The notes under the pieces are model-generated. The model did no database searches, had not been told where the DNA came from, and was given only the letters and a program-made list of their open reading frames with translations. Positions 1 to 9,917 of a stretch of DNA of 64,000 nucleotides are shown here, piece by piece. Positions within the stretch are counted from its first letter, which is position 1. The number at the start of each line of letters is the position of its first letter. Location of the stretch: contig CAAAJI010000008.1 of the NCBI GenBank assembly GCA_900642245.1, positions 4,892 to 68,891 of the forward strand. The letters run 5' to 3'. The stretch is from Fragilaria radians. Taxonomy: Eukaryota > Bacillariophyta > Fragilariophyceae > Fragilariales > Fragilariaceae. Position numbers and translations under genes: made by a program.

Positions 1-760
1 ACTTGTTGCTAAAGTAGTGAATTTCATGATTTCAGAATTATAAAAAGACTCGAATGGACAAGGTGCGAACAAATGCTACGAACTGCTATGATGGTGTGTG
101 TCTGACTAAAAGTCTGTCTTGCTTTTTCTGGTTGGTGTAGCGGTATGTATCTTTCCTACATTCAACAGTGTCGTACCAGGGAAAAAACGAAGAGAACAAT
201 TCGGCCAACCAACTAAATTCGTATACGTTTTCATGTGATTGTGCGATGTGTTGGTTCGCTGGTTAGGGAAAAACCATTGTACTAGTGCTGGTACCTTGGT
301 ACAATGCCCTGTGACCTCAGGACAAGTCGGAGTCTTTTTCAAATTCTAGTCGGAAGCAATTCACAAAACTCCGGAAGGTCATGATGTGGTGCTGACGTAA
401 GAGTGATGAATTTCTAACTTAATTCTACTCCTTGCGAAGTGACAGACAGACAGGTCACAGTATACTGTAATGTAAAAATAGCAATGAGACCAAATTTTTG
501 GCTATCGACTGATTCGGCGAAGAGCCAATATTTTTCTTTTCTAGGATTGGTAAAGACTTGATTGACTTGAAAACTTGGAATCCAGCAATAGAAAATGGCG
601 ACAGTCTTAACAGCTTCATCACCAAAAAGTGATAAGAAAAGAAAACAAAGTCACTCTAATTGCATAATCATTGAAGTAGGTGCAATGTTTTTTGATAAAA
701 GCCTGCGAACAGAGCTATTTGATATTATGTTATGGCACTTTACACTCCGATGAATGGAAA
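1..760. other. Intergenic, no gene seen
   Basis: I see no supportable gene here. The open frames are short, low in complexity and have no recognisable motif. The DNA is AT-rich like the other spacers in the window. Confidence 0.5.
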
Positions 761-839
761 ATTGAAAAATTGCTCTTTTTTTTAGAAAGAGTGAACATTT
801 CTATCAAATGCATTTTTTGGTATGCTTACTTCTGATTGG

Positions 840-1030
840 GGTCCAAAGGCAGCATATAGCTGAGCCGCTGGACTTGGACAATGTGATATTGAAATTGCAT
901 TGGGAGATATAAAATAATTGACGTGTGTGACTTCCTTGTAGTGTGGTGATTTCTCTATGTGAGAATTAAGATAGAAAAATTATTTGCTATTTTAAGGAAT
1001 TTATGAAAAACTACTCTTGTTTTCTAATTG
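840..1030 (+). pseudogene. Decayed C-terminal end of a Ty1/copia polyprotein
   Basis: The last 30 bases (GGAGTCTTGACTGACTAA) match the polyprotein end that precedes the LTR of the second fossil at about 6705-6725 (AGAGTCTTGACTGTCTAA). An LTR-like sequence follows directly in both places. Upstream of this the reading frame is destroyed by stops and shifts, so the left limit is a guess. It is read as the 3' stub of a copia element of the same family as the fossil at 5.2-6.7 kb. Confidence 0.35.
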
Positions 1031-1770
1031 TGAAAGATTGGAGTCTTGACTGACTAATTTTTCATTGTGATAATAATTAATTTTGATCAGTCTTTTATTT
1101 GTTATCTCCTGGCTATGCATGTCAAATATCTCTTGACTGCTCTTCATTTAGAACGAAACATTTAATTATAAGAGTTCGTAAAACACATGTGATTTATTTT
1201 CACCTAACTTTTAGAGACCTTTGATTAGTATCAACAAAATTTGCAAACGAAAAAACAACAAATGTTATCATTGCCGTTTGTTGTTTTTAGATGTGCCAAT
1301 ATATCTGATATCTTAATCATCTAGAATAGTATATACTAGCAACACTGGACGTCTCCAAATGTTGGTACAAAATAACTTCTCTTGGATTAATCTATTTTAT
1401 AGATTAATTTGATTTATTTACTTTAATCATAAAGTAGTATCTTCTAGGATTGTAGAATATAGTGCATTGGTTTCCAACATGAAAATCTTTATTTCAAATA
1501 AGAATATAGTACCTTTGATTAGTATCATTGCAGAAATTGAAAACAAGAAACAACAACTGTTTTCATTTTCACTTATTGTTGTTTTAGATGGGATACCATA
1601 TTTCATAAATGTATCATCTGTATTAGCGTTTACTAGCAGCATTTGAAGTCTCCAAATGTTGAAACGAAATAAATCGCTTGAATTAATCTCTTTCTAGTAT
1701 AATTTGATTTGCTTAACTGCTGTCTAAAAGTATTGTCTTTTAGGATTGTAGAATTTAGTACAATGACACA
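1031..1770 (+). repeat. Copia LTR remnant with an internal tandem duplication
   Basis: This segment aligns by eye with 6725-7060, the LTR that follows a recognisable copia RNase H fossil. Shared landmarks are GGCTATGC, ATATCT.TTGACTGCT, TTTGATTAGTATCA, the TTTGTTGTT..TTAGATG arm and ATATCTGATATCTT. The part from about 1213 to 1470 is repeated with divergence at about 1507 to 1765, so the LTR carries an internal tandem duplication or two LTR fragments are abutted. Each half ends with TAGGATTGTAGAAT. The first half contains a perfect 12-bp inverted repeat (1251-1262 with 1277-1288). Confidence 0.6.
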
Positions 1771-3002
1771 ACTCAGAGCAAATCACAATCCTCAAACCAA
1801 GACAATTGTTGGGTGAGTCCACAAAGTAATGGAATATAGAGTATTAGAATACTCTGTCTGAGTATGTCTTCAAGTTACTTTTGTGTTTGATGGAAATCTG
1901 TTTCCTCACATATTCAGCAGCTTGGTAACATATCCAAGCTAGAGGATAGAGGATTATCAAAAATTCGAAAAATCTGGGAGCCAAAAGGCTTCCAAAATTC
2001 TTGTAACACAGTATTAGAGGGCAAGTATTATCTAAAACCATGAAATATTTCTTACTGGATACAATTCTGCTTCTAAAGGAATTCTGTCAGAGCGTACATT
2101 TCTTTTGGATACTCCATTGGTATAAAAACCAAGTTTAACGTAAAAATGTGGCTTGAATAGTGTATCAATAAAAGGAATACTAGAAGCATCTAACATACTT
2201 ATTGTCTCTACGTTTCTGCTGTATCTGGGACTTCCAATTCCTAAGGAACAAGTAAAGTTAGAAATTTCTCATATCTTATGCATGTCCACATCTATTGATT
2301 TGACATCAAAGATTAAAAAATAGCTTTGATGTGATATGTGCATGATTGTCACCTGGAAAATTGAAGATAATTGTTAGCTCACTTTGCAGACATTGGAATA
2401 TCTTTCATTGCATCCTCCGTATCAGAATGCCTAGAAATGTTCCATGCCAATTCTTCAAGAATGGGTCGCAAAATAGACTCGACAAAATTGAATGATTGTC
2501 ATCAACGTGAACTTTCACACAATCACACTACCAACGGAGATGATGAAAGGAAAGTTTAGACGCTTTGAGGATTGGGTAGAGCAGTCATTTGGTTAATGTA
2601 CCATAGTATTGTGTAGATTCTTTGTATGCTTTGAAACCATTTCAAGCAATAGGATGGAGGGTGTGACGGATGATGATCAAGTTGTATGGGTCCTAGTAAT
2701 TAACATGGAACCATAATAAAAGATAATTCACTTTTTCCCTCTCCGAGCATTAATTTAGACGTTTTGGAACGTTGCAACCATTTTTTTGCTTTCGTAATCG
2801 AAAACCAAACTATACTAGGTTGAATGAATACTTTCGTAGGCAGTATTTTGAAAATGAAATGCCGATGTGCCACGTCATTCATGAAAATTTGCTGCAACGT
2901 ACTAGATGATGTAAGGGAAGTGTTGTTCTCCAGATATGTTTACATTACGTCTATCGTGGTTTGTCAATTTGATTGTATAATCCTATATACTTCTTTAAAA
3001 GG
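1771..3002. other. Intergenic, no gene seen
   Basis: This is AT-rich spacer between the LTR remnant and the DUF3119-like gene. No ATG-initiated frame with recognisable content was found. It must contain the promoter and 5' UTR of the downstream gene, but I could not identify a TATA box or initiator. Confidence 0.4.
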
Positions 3003-3815
3003 ATGATGAAATTGACATACATCTATCTTCGATTGACCATGGTTGGACTGCTATGGTTGCTTTCCATCCAGATGGCAGATAGCTTTGTAATGCCATCATC
3101 ACAACAGATGGTATTACTATCATCATCCATTACATCTTCTTCTTCGGGAAATTTGTTCCAACGAGGCATCCGTCGAAGCAATGATGCAAGTAAGACAAGA
3201 GTGTTTGGACTACTAGATGGTGAAATAAAAGCAATCGGAGATACATTGTCGAGTATTTTTTCTCCCAAACAACCAACAAAAGAAGTTGTACCCAAGTTAC
3301 CAGATGTAGTGATTGAACCTTCCTACAAATTACCCATCCTCTTTTTGACATTAGGGTTTGCGTTGGATTGGATTCCCTACATTCAACTTACATTGGGTCC
3401 TTTGATAACTCTATTGGGAGTGTTATTCTTAGTCCAATCCTTCCGTATTCGTTTTTGTTTTGATGAGACGGCGTTCTCACTTCAGACCATGTCATCCGAG
3501 GAAGGACTTCAACGTATGGAAGAAAATGTTGTTGTGGGTGGTGAGAATCGTTGGTCCTATGATTCCTTTGTAAATTGGAAATTCTTTCCAGATTCTTGGG
3601 TGGATACACCGCAGGGACCAATTTTGGCCTACTTTAAGGAAACACAAACACCCTCTGATAAATGGAATGATGGTCCTGGTAAGTCAGCGAATAGTCCTGA
3701 GGCACTAGCTCAAGGTGCTGTTCCAGGGCAAGTTCATTTCTTCCCGGTTTTGTGCAATGCTCCTCAATTGAAGGCAGAGTTTGAACGACGAAAGTGTGCC
3801 AGATTACCAGAATGA
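3003..3815 (+). CDS. Plastid-targeted DUF3119-like membrane protein
   Basis: The protein has 270 residues from the ATG at 3003; an ATG at 3039 is an alternative start. The upstream extension has no ATG. The N-terminus is hydrophobic and ends in ADSFVMPSS, which fits a signal peptide followed by the Phe-containing diatom plastid-import motif, so plastid location is inferred. After a linker come two adjacent hydrophobic helices (about residues 105-145), then the motif order typical of DUF3119 proteins of cyanobacteria and plastids: a short basic strand (SFRIRFCFDE), NWKFFPDSW, a PILAYFKE block, VHFFPVLCNAPQL and a final basic helix. The function of DUF3119 is not known to me. The gene is convergent with the PEX11-like gene, 116 bases away, and has no intron. 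Confidence 0.7.
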   Translation: MMKLTYIYLRLTMVGLLWLLSIQMADSFVMPSSQQMVLLSSSITSSSSGNLFQRGIRRSNDASKTRVFGLLDGEIKAIGDTLSSIFSPKQPTKEVVPKLPDVVIEPSYKLPILFLTLGFALDWIPYIQLTLGPLITLLGVLFLVQSFRIRFCFDETAFSLQTMSSEEGLQRMEENVVVGGENRWSYDSFVNWKFFPDSWVDTPQGPILAYFKETQTPSDKWNDGPGKSANSPEALAQGAVPGQVHFFPVLCNAPQLKAEFERRKCARLPE

Positions 3816-3931
3816 AGTATTGAATGAGAACCAACAGAATAAGACTCTTATTAGATACAGTAAAGTTAAAATTCATAATTTATTGTAGTTTTGTAAATGG
3901 CTTTTCTTAAACAATTAGACACACCTGTAAT

Positions 3932-4819
3932 TCAAGAGGTTTGTGAATCAAGGACCTGTTTTCGTATAGCTTGATACATACAAACGACTGATTCCAACCA
4001 ACTCAAGCCACTACAAATACTATCTGATAACCAAGGTTCTGTATCCCACTTATCAAGTGACCAATGAAGACATGGTAATGTGAAAAGAGCAGATCGCATC
4101 AATTGAATTTCTTGTGACACGAGACTGGGTGTTCTGTAACTAGACTTCTTATTATCCAGTGGATTCGCGAGCATGGATGACGATTCGCGATACAATCGTA
4201 TCCAGTTCCGTATTCCCTGAATTAGTTCCGCCACAAGATAAAGTAACCAACATCGACAAGACAGTGCCGAATATCGATTGGCAATTTTCATATTCGCGTT
4301 TGGTGATGTCCAATGAATGTAGGCGACATGTTCCAATGGATAATATAGAAACATAGACCATGCCATGAGTCGTCCCAACCGGGGAGAATTGGCATCGTCC
4401 CAAGATCCATTTCGAATCGCATCCAGAGCCACTGGCATACCATACCATCGTAGAAGATAACGCGCCAGAGAAATATCCCAACTTCGTTTCAAGAGTGATT
4501 GCTTGTATTTGGGATAGATTCGTGAAAATAACCACAATGTCCATTGGACAAATTTAAAACCTTTATCTTGATTGGCAGCCGAACTGACAAATGTTACATA
4601 ATGCGCCAGGAAACGATCCATCCAATTCATCATTTTGCGAATCGACATGGAACTCCCTGACGATGACGACATTTTTGGCGTACATGGCGTTAGTGATGAT
4701 GATGAGACTATCTTTTCCTTATCATCATCGACATCGACTAATGTAGTTGTCGATGTTGTAGAAGACGAGGAGGAAGCCAATAACGTATCATCCAACGAAT
4801 CACATATGGGGGGTTCCAT
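3932..4819 (-). CDS. PEX11: PEX11-family peroxisomal membrane protein
   Basis: The protein has 295 residues from an ATG at 4819. Residues 1-60 are a Ser/Thr/Asp-rich, low-complexity extension. From about residue 64 the pattern fits PEX11: an amphipathic N-terminal helix (MNWMDRFLAHYV), the DKGFKFVQWTLWLFSR segment that resembles the membrane-remodelling helix, SPRLGRLMAWSMFLYYPLEHVAYIHW in the middle, and a C-terminal hydrophobic pair of segments around CRCWLLYLVAELI and SALFTLPCLHWSLDKW. PEX11 proteins elongate and divide peroxisomes and occur in the peroxisomal membrane. The assignment is by motif reading. The subfamily is open, and the acidic/Ser-rich N-terminal extension is not typical of the family. 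No intron is needed. Confidence 0.75.
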   Translation of the reverse strand: MEPPICDSLDDTLLASSSSSTTSTTTLVDVDDDKEKIVSSSSLTPCTPKMSSSSGSSMSIRKMMNWMDRFLAHYVTFVSSAANQDKGFKFVQWTLWLFSRIYPKYKQSLLKRSWDISLARYLLRWYGMPVALDAIRNGSWDDANSPRLGRLMAWSMFLYYPLEHVAYIHWTSPNANMKIANRYSALSCRCWLLYLVAELIQGIRNWIRLYRESSSMLANPLDNKKSSYRTPSLVSQEIQLMRSALFTLPCLHWSLDKWDTEPWLSDSICSGLSWLESVVCMYQAIRKQVLDSQTS

Positions 4820-5239
4820 GAATTCGGAAGTTTGGAGAATACTAATTTTATTAAGAACAAAGAAAAACTATGAAACATTTTAAAAAATTTGAACCTGATG
4901 ACACCCACCAATCGGGGCTTTGATTGCAAAATCAGATGACGCGCATATTTTTTGGGACTCTACTTGTCAACCACGACCTGTTCTTCCTCTACCAATACAA
5001 CCTTCCATACAACCTTGCATAACTCAACAAGTTATTTTGATATCAAACTGATAAATAAATATTTGTCCATGAAAAACAATTTTAGTTGCACTTATCAGGT
5101 GTGTTTCATGATCTCAGGAGGCCAATTACCATCATTCCTGACAGATATTTCGCCCCGTAAAGTAATGCTTTGAGATGAAAGCATGTCAAAGACGTTCACA
5201 TGACTCTAATGAAATAGTCAGATCTAGTAATATAGATGA
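4820..5239. other. Intergenic
   Basis: This AT-rich spacer holds the upstream region of the PEX11-like gene on the minus strand. No gene is seen. Confidence 0.4.
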
Positions 5240-6700
5240 CATCTGAAATTTGATTTTCTTGTTAAAACTTGATTATGAAACATTCATAGTACTTGATTCA
5301 GGGGAGGACATACCTAAGGGGTATCAAAAGATTCCATATCATCTAGTATTTGATGTCAAATATAACGTAAGGCATAAAGCAAAAGATCTAGTCAGGCATT
5401 GTACAAATGGATACCGTAAGAATTGGGCTTTTCTTAGGAGAATTATATGGACTCTCCTGTTGTGTATGTGATATTGGAAATGCCTTTTTGCATGAAAAAA
5501 TCAAGGAGAAAGTCTATGTTACTGCTGTTCCAGAGTTATATGGACTCAAGACTTCTGCTTCAAGCTTTCATGAACATTTAGCAGAACCATTACTCAGATT
5601 AGGATTCAAGACAATTAAGCATGGTCTGGACTTATGGATGACAGAAAAGACATCACATTATGAATATTTAGCTACATATGTGGATGATATTCTTATCTGG
5701 AGCAAGGATCCCATGGCAGTAATTAAGTCCTTAGAACAAATCTATTTATTGAAGAATGTAGGTATTCCTGAGTACTATGTAAGTGGAAATGTAGAATTTC
5801 TTGGTGATGCGTGGAAGAATCAAGTCTTAGGATTAGCTACCTCGGCCAGAACTTATATCCAAAATGTCATCCCCAAATTTGCAAATCTTTTTGGTAAAGA
5901 ACTGAAACCCATCAAGACTCCCATGGGTGAAGGGTATCATCTGAAAGTAGATGACATACCATTATGTACCGATGAAGATTCAGCTCAGTATAGATCTAAA
6001 ATATGATGTTGTATTTGGATAATTGTTCAACATGGCACCAAGAGAAGGACATTTGACAGCTGTTAAGAGGATTCTGTTACCTTAAGACTTTTCCAAAGGG
6101 GAGACTTATTATTGATACAGCATATCCAGACCACTCCATATACCCTGTTGAGGATCACCCTAATTGGAAAGACTTCTATCCAGATGCTGAAGAAGAAATT
6201 CCAAATGATCTTCCTATGTCAAAGGGACCAAAAGTCCGGATGACTGTCTATGTGGATGCAGATCATACACATGATTTAGTAACTAGAAGATCCATTACAA
6301 GTATACTTATGATCTTGATTAATACTCCAATCAGATGGGTATCTAAGCATCAGAAGACAGTAGAGACTTCAACTTATGGTTCGGAATTAGTGGCATCAAG
6401 AATAGCTACAGAACTCATTCTGGAGGTTAGATTCATGTTGAGGTCATTGGGTGTGACATTAGATGACCCTACTCTAATGTTAGGAGATAATGTGTCAGTG
6501 GTTTTAAGCACTTCAGTTCTCTCAAGTGTCTTGAAGAAAAAGCATAATGCAATTGCTTATCACTAAGTGCGGGAAGCTGTTGCAGCTAAAGAGATGAGGT
6601 TTGTATGTGTGAAGAGAGAAGAAAATGTCAGTGACATCCTGACAAAACCCATAAGTAGGTTTCCTATTTTATGAAAATTATGAAACTATGCTTGCTCTCT
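5240..6700 (+). pseudogene. Ty1/copia reverse transcriptase-RNase H fossil
   Basis: This is the 3' part of a copia polyprotein, broken in several places. A LDSGEDIPKGYQKIPYHLVF block (5293-5352) starts the RT domain. A deletion then joins to MDTVRIGLFLGELYGLS (5407 on), followed by IGNAFL, LKTSAS and the RT active-site box YVDDILIW (about 5678-5701). After 6006 a frameshift and a deletion interrupt the frame. It resumes with FNMAPREGHL, TAYPDHS and the RNase H block VYVDADHTHD..TRRSIT (from about 6246). The frame hits an in-frame TAA at 6564 inside what should be a YH-R-VRE motif, and resumes with EENVSDILTKP near 6640. It is a dead element of a different lineage from the copia copies at 22.6 and 44.1 kb, judged by RT and protease motifs. 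Confidence 0.85.
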
Positions 6701-7060
6701 GTAGCAGATCAGAGTCTTGACTGTCTAATTATTATAATGATATCTTTTTATATCAGTTTGTTGTCAATTATTCCCCGGCTATGCTGGCATCTAAAATATC
6801 TACTGACTGCTTGTCATTTAGAGTGGTACATTTGAATATATAAGCTTATGTGAATTATTATTATTTAGAGACTTTTGATTAGCATCATTTAAATTTTGCA
6901 AACGGAAAAAAGAACAGCCACTATCTGCCATTAACCGTTTCATTTGTTGTTGTTTTAGACGTGCTACAATATCTGATATCTTTAGCATCTATACCACCGT
7001 GCAATAGCAGCAAATGACTTTTCCAAAACTTTGTGCAAAATAATGTCTTCTTTTCTTGCT
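6701..7060 (+). repeat. 3' LTR of the copia fossil
   Basis: It follows the polyprotein end directly and is homologous to the LTR-like sequence at 1031-1770. The exact ends were not resolved. The region includes the TTTGTTGTTGTTTTAGACG arm that is also present in the other copies, but the matching left arm has decayed. Confidence 0.55.
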
Positions 7061-7729
7061 CGATTTGATGTGCACAATTCTGTGATCTAGGCTATAAATT
7101 AGTATGCCAAGGTAAGCTGCAAAATTGCCAACTTGATCAAATAGGAAAATAACAAAGTGAGCTATTCATTGCAAATTCACAAATCAGTAGCAAAATGCTA
7201 TGCCCTGTTTGAAAGAGCAGAGACCTTTCCAATGTTACTTTTCAGGTTGTAAAATACCAAAGTTAAATTTGTCATAATGAGCCCTTTCTCCATCCGCTAC
7301 TTCTCAGCAGCAATGCTGTGTAGACTGGAATACATCACACAGTAATTAACGTCATGCTTAATCTATATATATATACATATCAAGTTGATTCTTGATAAGC
7401 TGATCAACGCTCTTTGGCAGATTTATTTGCTGGCTAGAGAAGTGATAAAATTCAACACGTGATAGGAATCACTACATTCCTTAGAGATATCCGAAAATTC
7501 ATGAAGCTTGCTAACTATGAAACTCAAAGTAATGAATACAGTGTACATACGAAGCATACTTGCTTGAGATCAGATTGAGAATAAAATAGTGCTTACGTTT
7601 TTATCGTACCATCTAAATCTTTAACTAAATAATGCATGATGAATTTGTTTTGTTTAAGTAATTTGTGGTTTAAGTGGATGCTGCACACTGAACTTGAGCA
7701 GAAGAAAGTAAACTAAGTTGTTTTCGAAA
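7061..7729. repeat. Downstream flank of amine oxidase copy 1, duplicated with copy 2
   Basis: From about 7120 this non-coding DNA aligns with about 12690-13180 downstream of amine oxidase copy 2. Shared blocks are ACTTGATCAAATAGGA, ATGCCCTGTTTGAAA, AGGTTGT..ACCAAAGTT, CCATCCG.TACTTC.CAGCAGCAAT and TGTAGACTGGAATACA. The two amine oxidase genes therefore came from duplication of a block longer than the gene. No separate gene is seen here. Confidence 0.7.
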
Positions 7730-8998
7730 TCACCTTCGACGCTTTGTTGGTCTTTTCGTGGGAGACTTGGTGGGAGGCTTGGTGGGAGGCTTGGTGGGAG
7801 ACTTGGTGGGAGGTTTTGTCGCTGGGAATTTACAGTTTGTGTAGAGATTTTTAAAAACTCCACCAAGAATCCTGCATGCAGCTGTTTGCCCCGAGAGAGC
7901 TGCTGATGGTACAGTACTGGACCATATTTTATCATGAGGAATAGCTTCACCTGCGAAATACACTTTCTTGTTCCCTAATGGAGTCAACAATGTCCATAGG
8001 TCACTACGGTATTGTGTTGTGTTATACTCAGTTATTGACCAGCCTCCTAAAATATATGGTTCCTGACTCCAGTCCTTGAATACATGACTAACATAGCTTG
8101 CTGCGGCTTCACCTTTGTAAACTCGGTCAATGTGATTCAAAACTTTAGATAAAATTTCGTTGTCATCAAGTCCAGCAAAGTCATCCAGATACCTGTCAGA
8201 TATGAGGACTCCGAGAATATTTTTCTGTGGGTCCTGGCGGTAGGAAGCATCCCACAAATAAAGATAGCCGTTTTCGTCTCCATAGAATGGAGGGTAGATT
8301 TCAAACGATGTACCAGCTTCGTAGAAGGTTTCGTTAAACTGGATGAAACCTTTTAAAACTCTTCGAAAGTTGAACTTTTCCAACACATTCTCAAGCTTCT
8401 GAGGAATGGGAGGGGTAAAAGAGATAATTCCTGATCGGAGTACCTCCACAGAAGCTGTGACTATGGCTTTCTTGGTTGTTATTGTGGTGCCACTTTCACA
8501 TTCAGCATAAACTCTGTTAGTTTCTGAATAATCAATATAGGTCACTGGACAATTGTATGTAATTACATCCTTTACAGATGGATAGATGTAGGTTGCGAAG
8601 AAGTCATACCATGAAGAATCCACAAATATCTCATCCAACTCACTTCCACTGACAACTTCAATAGCCGGTAACTCGAACCTTTCTCCGTCTGTGTAGTATA
8701 CAAAAGGCTTGTCATCAACTGCAGTTTGGGTGGTAATTGCAACCTTTGGATTATTCACAATTGATTTCAGAACCTCCGCATTTGGGTGACCGTCTCCATT
8801 CTCATGAATCCAACTTCCTCCAATGTCCAAAGGGAAGCCTGCAAAGCTATCATCAATTTTTCGGACACGCCCGCCCCAAACTGACGATGCTTCAAGAATT
8901 CGAACACTTTGGCCGCGACGGATCAGTTCATAAGCCCCTGTGATACCGGCAGCTCCTGCGCCAATAATAACCGTATCGTAAACTGTTAAATCACTCAT
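7730..8998 (-). CDS. FAD-dependent amine oxidase, copy 1 (PTK tail)
   Basis: The protein has 422 residues and starts at the ATG at 8998. Residues 6-35 form the Rossmann FAD-binding motif (VIIGAGAAGITGAYEL, then E for the ribose), followed by the GGR box (VWGGRVRKI) and DIGGSWIH, all typical of the flavin amine oxidase family. Near the C-terminus are YILGGWS, VYFAGEAIPH and STVPSAALSGQTAA, which fit the C-terminal FAD-contacting segment. There is no signal peptide, so a cytosolic enzyme is inferred. Which amine it oxidises cannot be read from sequence. Residues from about 393 form a tail of Pro-Thr-Lys repeats (PPTKSPTK type) encoded by a 12-base repeat at about 7735-7815. Compared with the other copies it has an extra residue in PHDKIWSS. 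It appears intact. Confidence 0.9.
   Translation of the reverse strand: MSDLTVYDTVIIGAGAAGITGAYELIRRGQSVRILEASSVWGGRVRKIDDSFAGFPLDIGGSWIHENGDGHPNAEVLKSIVNNPKVAITTQTAVDDKPFVYYTDGERFELPAIEVVSGSELDEIFVDSSWYDFFATYIYPSVKDVITYNCPVTYIDYSETNRVYAECESGTTITTKKAIVTASVEVLRSGIISFTPPIPQKLENVLEKFNFRRVLKGFIQFNETFYEAGTSFEIYPPFYGDENGYLYLWDASYRQDPQKNILGVLISDRYLDDFAGLDDNEILSKVLNHIDRVYKGEAAASYVSHVFKDWSQEPYILGGWSITEYNTTQYRSDLWTLLTPLGNKKVYFAGEAIPHDKIWSSTVPSAALSGQTAACRILGGVFKNLYTNCKFPATKPPTKSPTKPPTKPPTKSPTKRPTKRRR
7735..7815 (-). repeat. 12-base coding minisatellite (PTK tail)
   Basis: A 12-base unit coding PPTK or SPTK on the minus strand (GGCTTGGTGGGA type on the plus strand) is repeated six or so times inside the amine oxidase copy 1 reading frame. 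Copy 2 has fewer units (13190-13252), so the array changes length. Confidence 0.8.
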
Positions 8999-9379
8999 TG
9001 GAAGGAATTAGGAACTGTTGAGAAACACTTGTAAGTATGCAACAGCACAATGTTACTATACTTTAATGTGTTATTCTATCTGTTGACAGGAATAAGCAAA
9101 CAGCGATAAAACTAAAAATGTGAGAAATTCTCACAAAATGTGTCGATATTGTTACCCAAAGGCGGTCGTGCAAATCCTAGTAGTTTACGCGAACTGTAGT
9201 GTCAACTAGTACGCACTGCATCACAATACCATTGCAACGGGTAGCTTTACGTAGAATACAGGATTACTTATGCAAGTTATTATTCCATGCATATATGCAA
9301 TATATCTGTTACTTTCCCTTAGTTTCTTAGTCAACGTAATCACAATACTTTACTAGTAATATTGATCTGCTTAGCGTTA
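8999..9379. other. Upstream region of amine oxidase copy 1
   Basis: The bases just before the start codon, CTAATTCCTTCCA on the minus strand, are shared with copy 2. Upstream sequence is otherwise unremarkable AT-rich DNA, bordered by a copia tail from about 9380. Confidence 0.4.
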
Positions 9380-9585
9380 TCTTTGTAGATTGATTCAGCA
9401 AGTGATCCTACCGACGATCAAGGTACAATCACTCACGCTTAATCATCATTCTCGTGAACATGTCCGAATAGGTAAAATCCACCTTTACCCTGTTTCGACG
9501 AAAGATCAATTGACAGACATTTTAACCAAGCCTTTACCACAAAATGATTTCCTCCGCATGCAAAAGAAGATACTTCATTTTTAAG
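9380..9585 (+). pseudogene. C-terminal tail of a Ty1/copia polyprotein
   Basis: Only the last 60 or so residues remain. They contain HHSREHVRIGKIHLYPVST, then KDQLTDILTKPLPQNDFLRM and a final KKILHF, the standard end of a copia RNase H domain. There is no upstream RT or integrase, so this is a 5'-truncated element. The sequence is better preserved than that of the 5.2 kb fossil and belongs to a different copia lineage. Confidence 0.85.
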
Positions 9586-9610
9586 TGACGTTCCAATCAT
9601 CTTCAAACGA

Positions 9611-9740
9611 GGGAGTGTGCAAAACACAGTATACCATTCCTAGATTATTTTTTAGGAAATTAAGTTCTATTTACAATTATGTTACATTCCGTACATTTAC
9701 TCATAATATTTTGTTATAGGGCACCACAGCATCTAAATCT
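9611..9740 (+). repeat. Polypurine tract and start of a copia 3' LTR
   Basis: About 25 bases after the polyprotein stop comes CGAGGGAGTGTGCAAAAC. A purine run followed by TGTG is the usual copia polypurine tract and LTR start. The LTR's right end was not resolved. Confidence 0.45.
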
Positions 9741-9917
9741 GCTCACATTCCCACAAAGAGCGTATTGTTGGTGTTGGACCTCGTTTGTCTGTCTATGAAG
9801 TCAAAACTTGACGATAGGCATATAATAGTTTGTACATTCATTCGACAAAGTGATACTTTCCTGGAGGAAGACGAAAAACATTTAAGCTACCAAAAGAATT
9901 ACAATTTGCGATATGCT

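Noticed and set aside
6564..6566. Programmed stop-codon readthrough in the copia fossil
   Set aside because: The same element also has frameshifts and deletions, so the TAA is better explained as decay.
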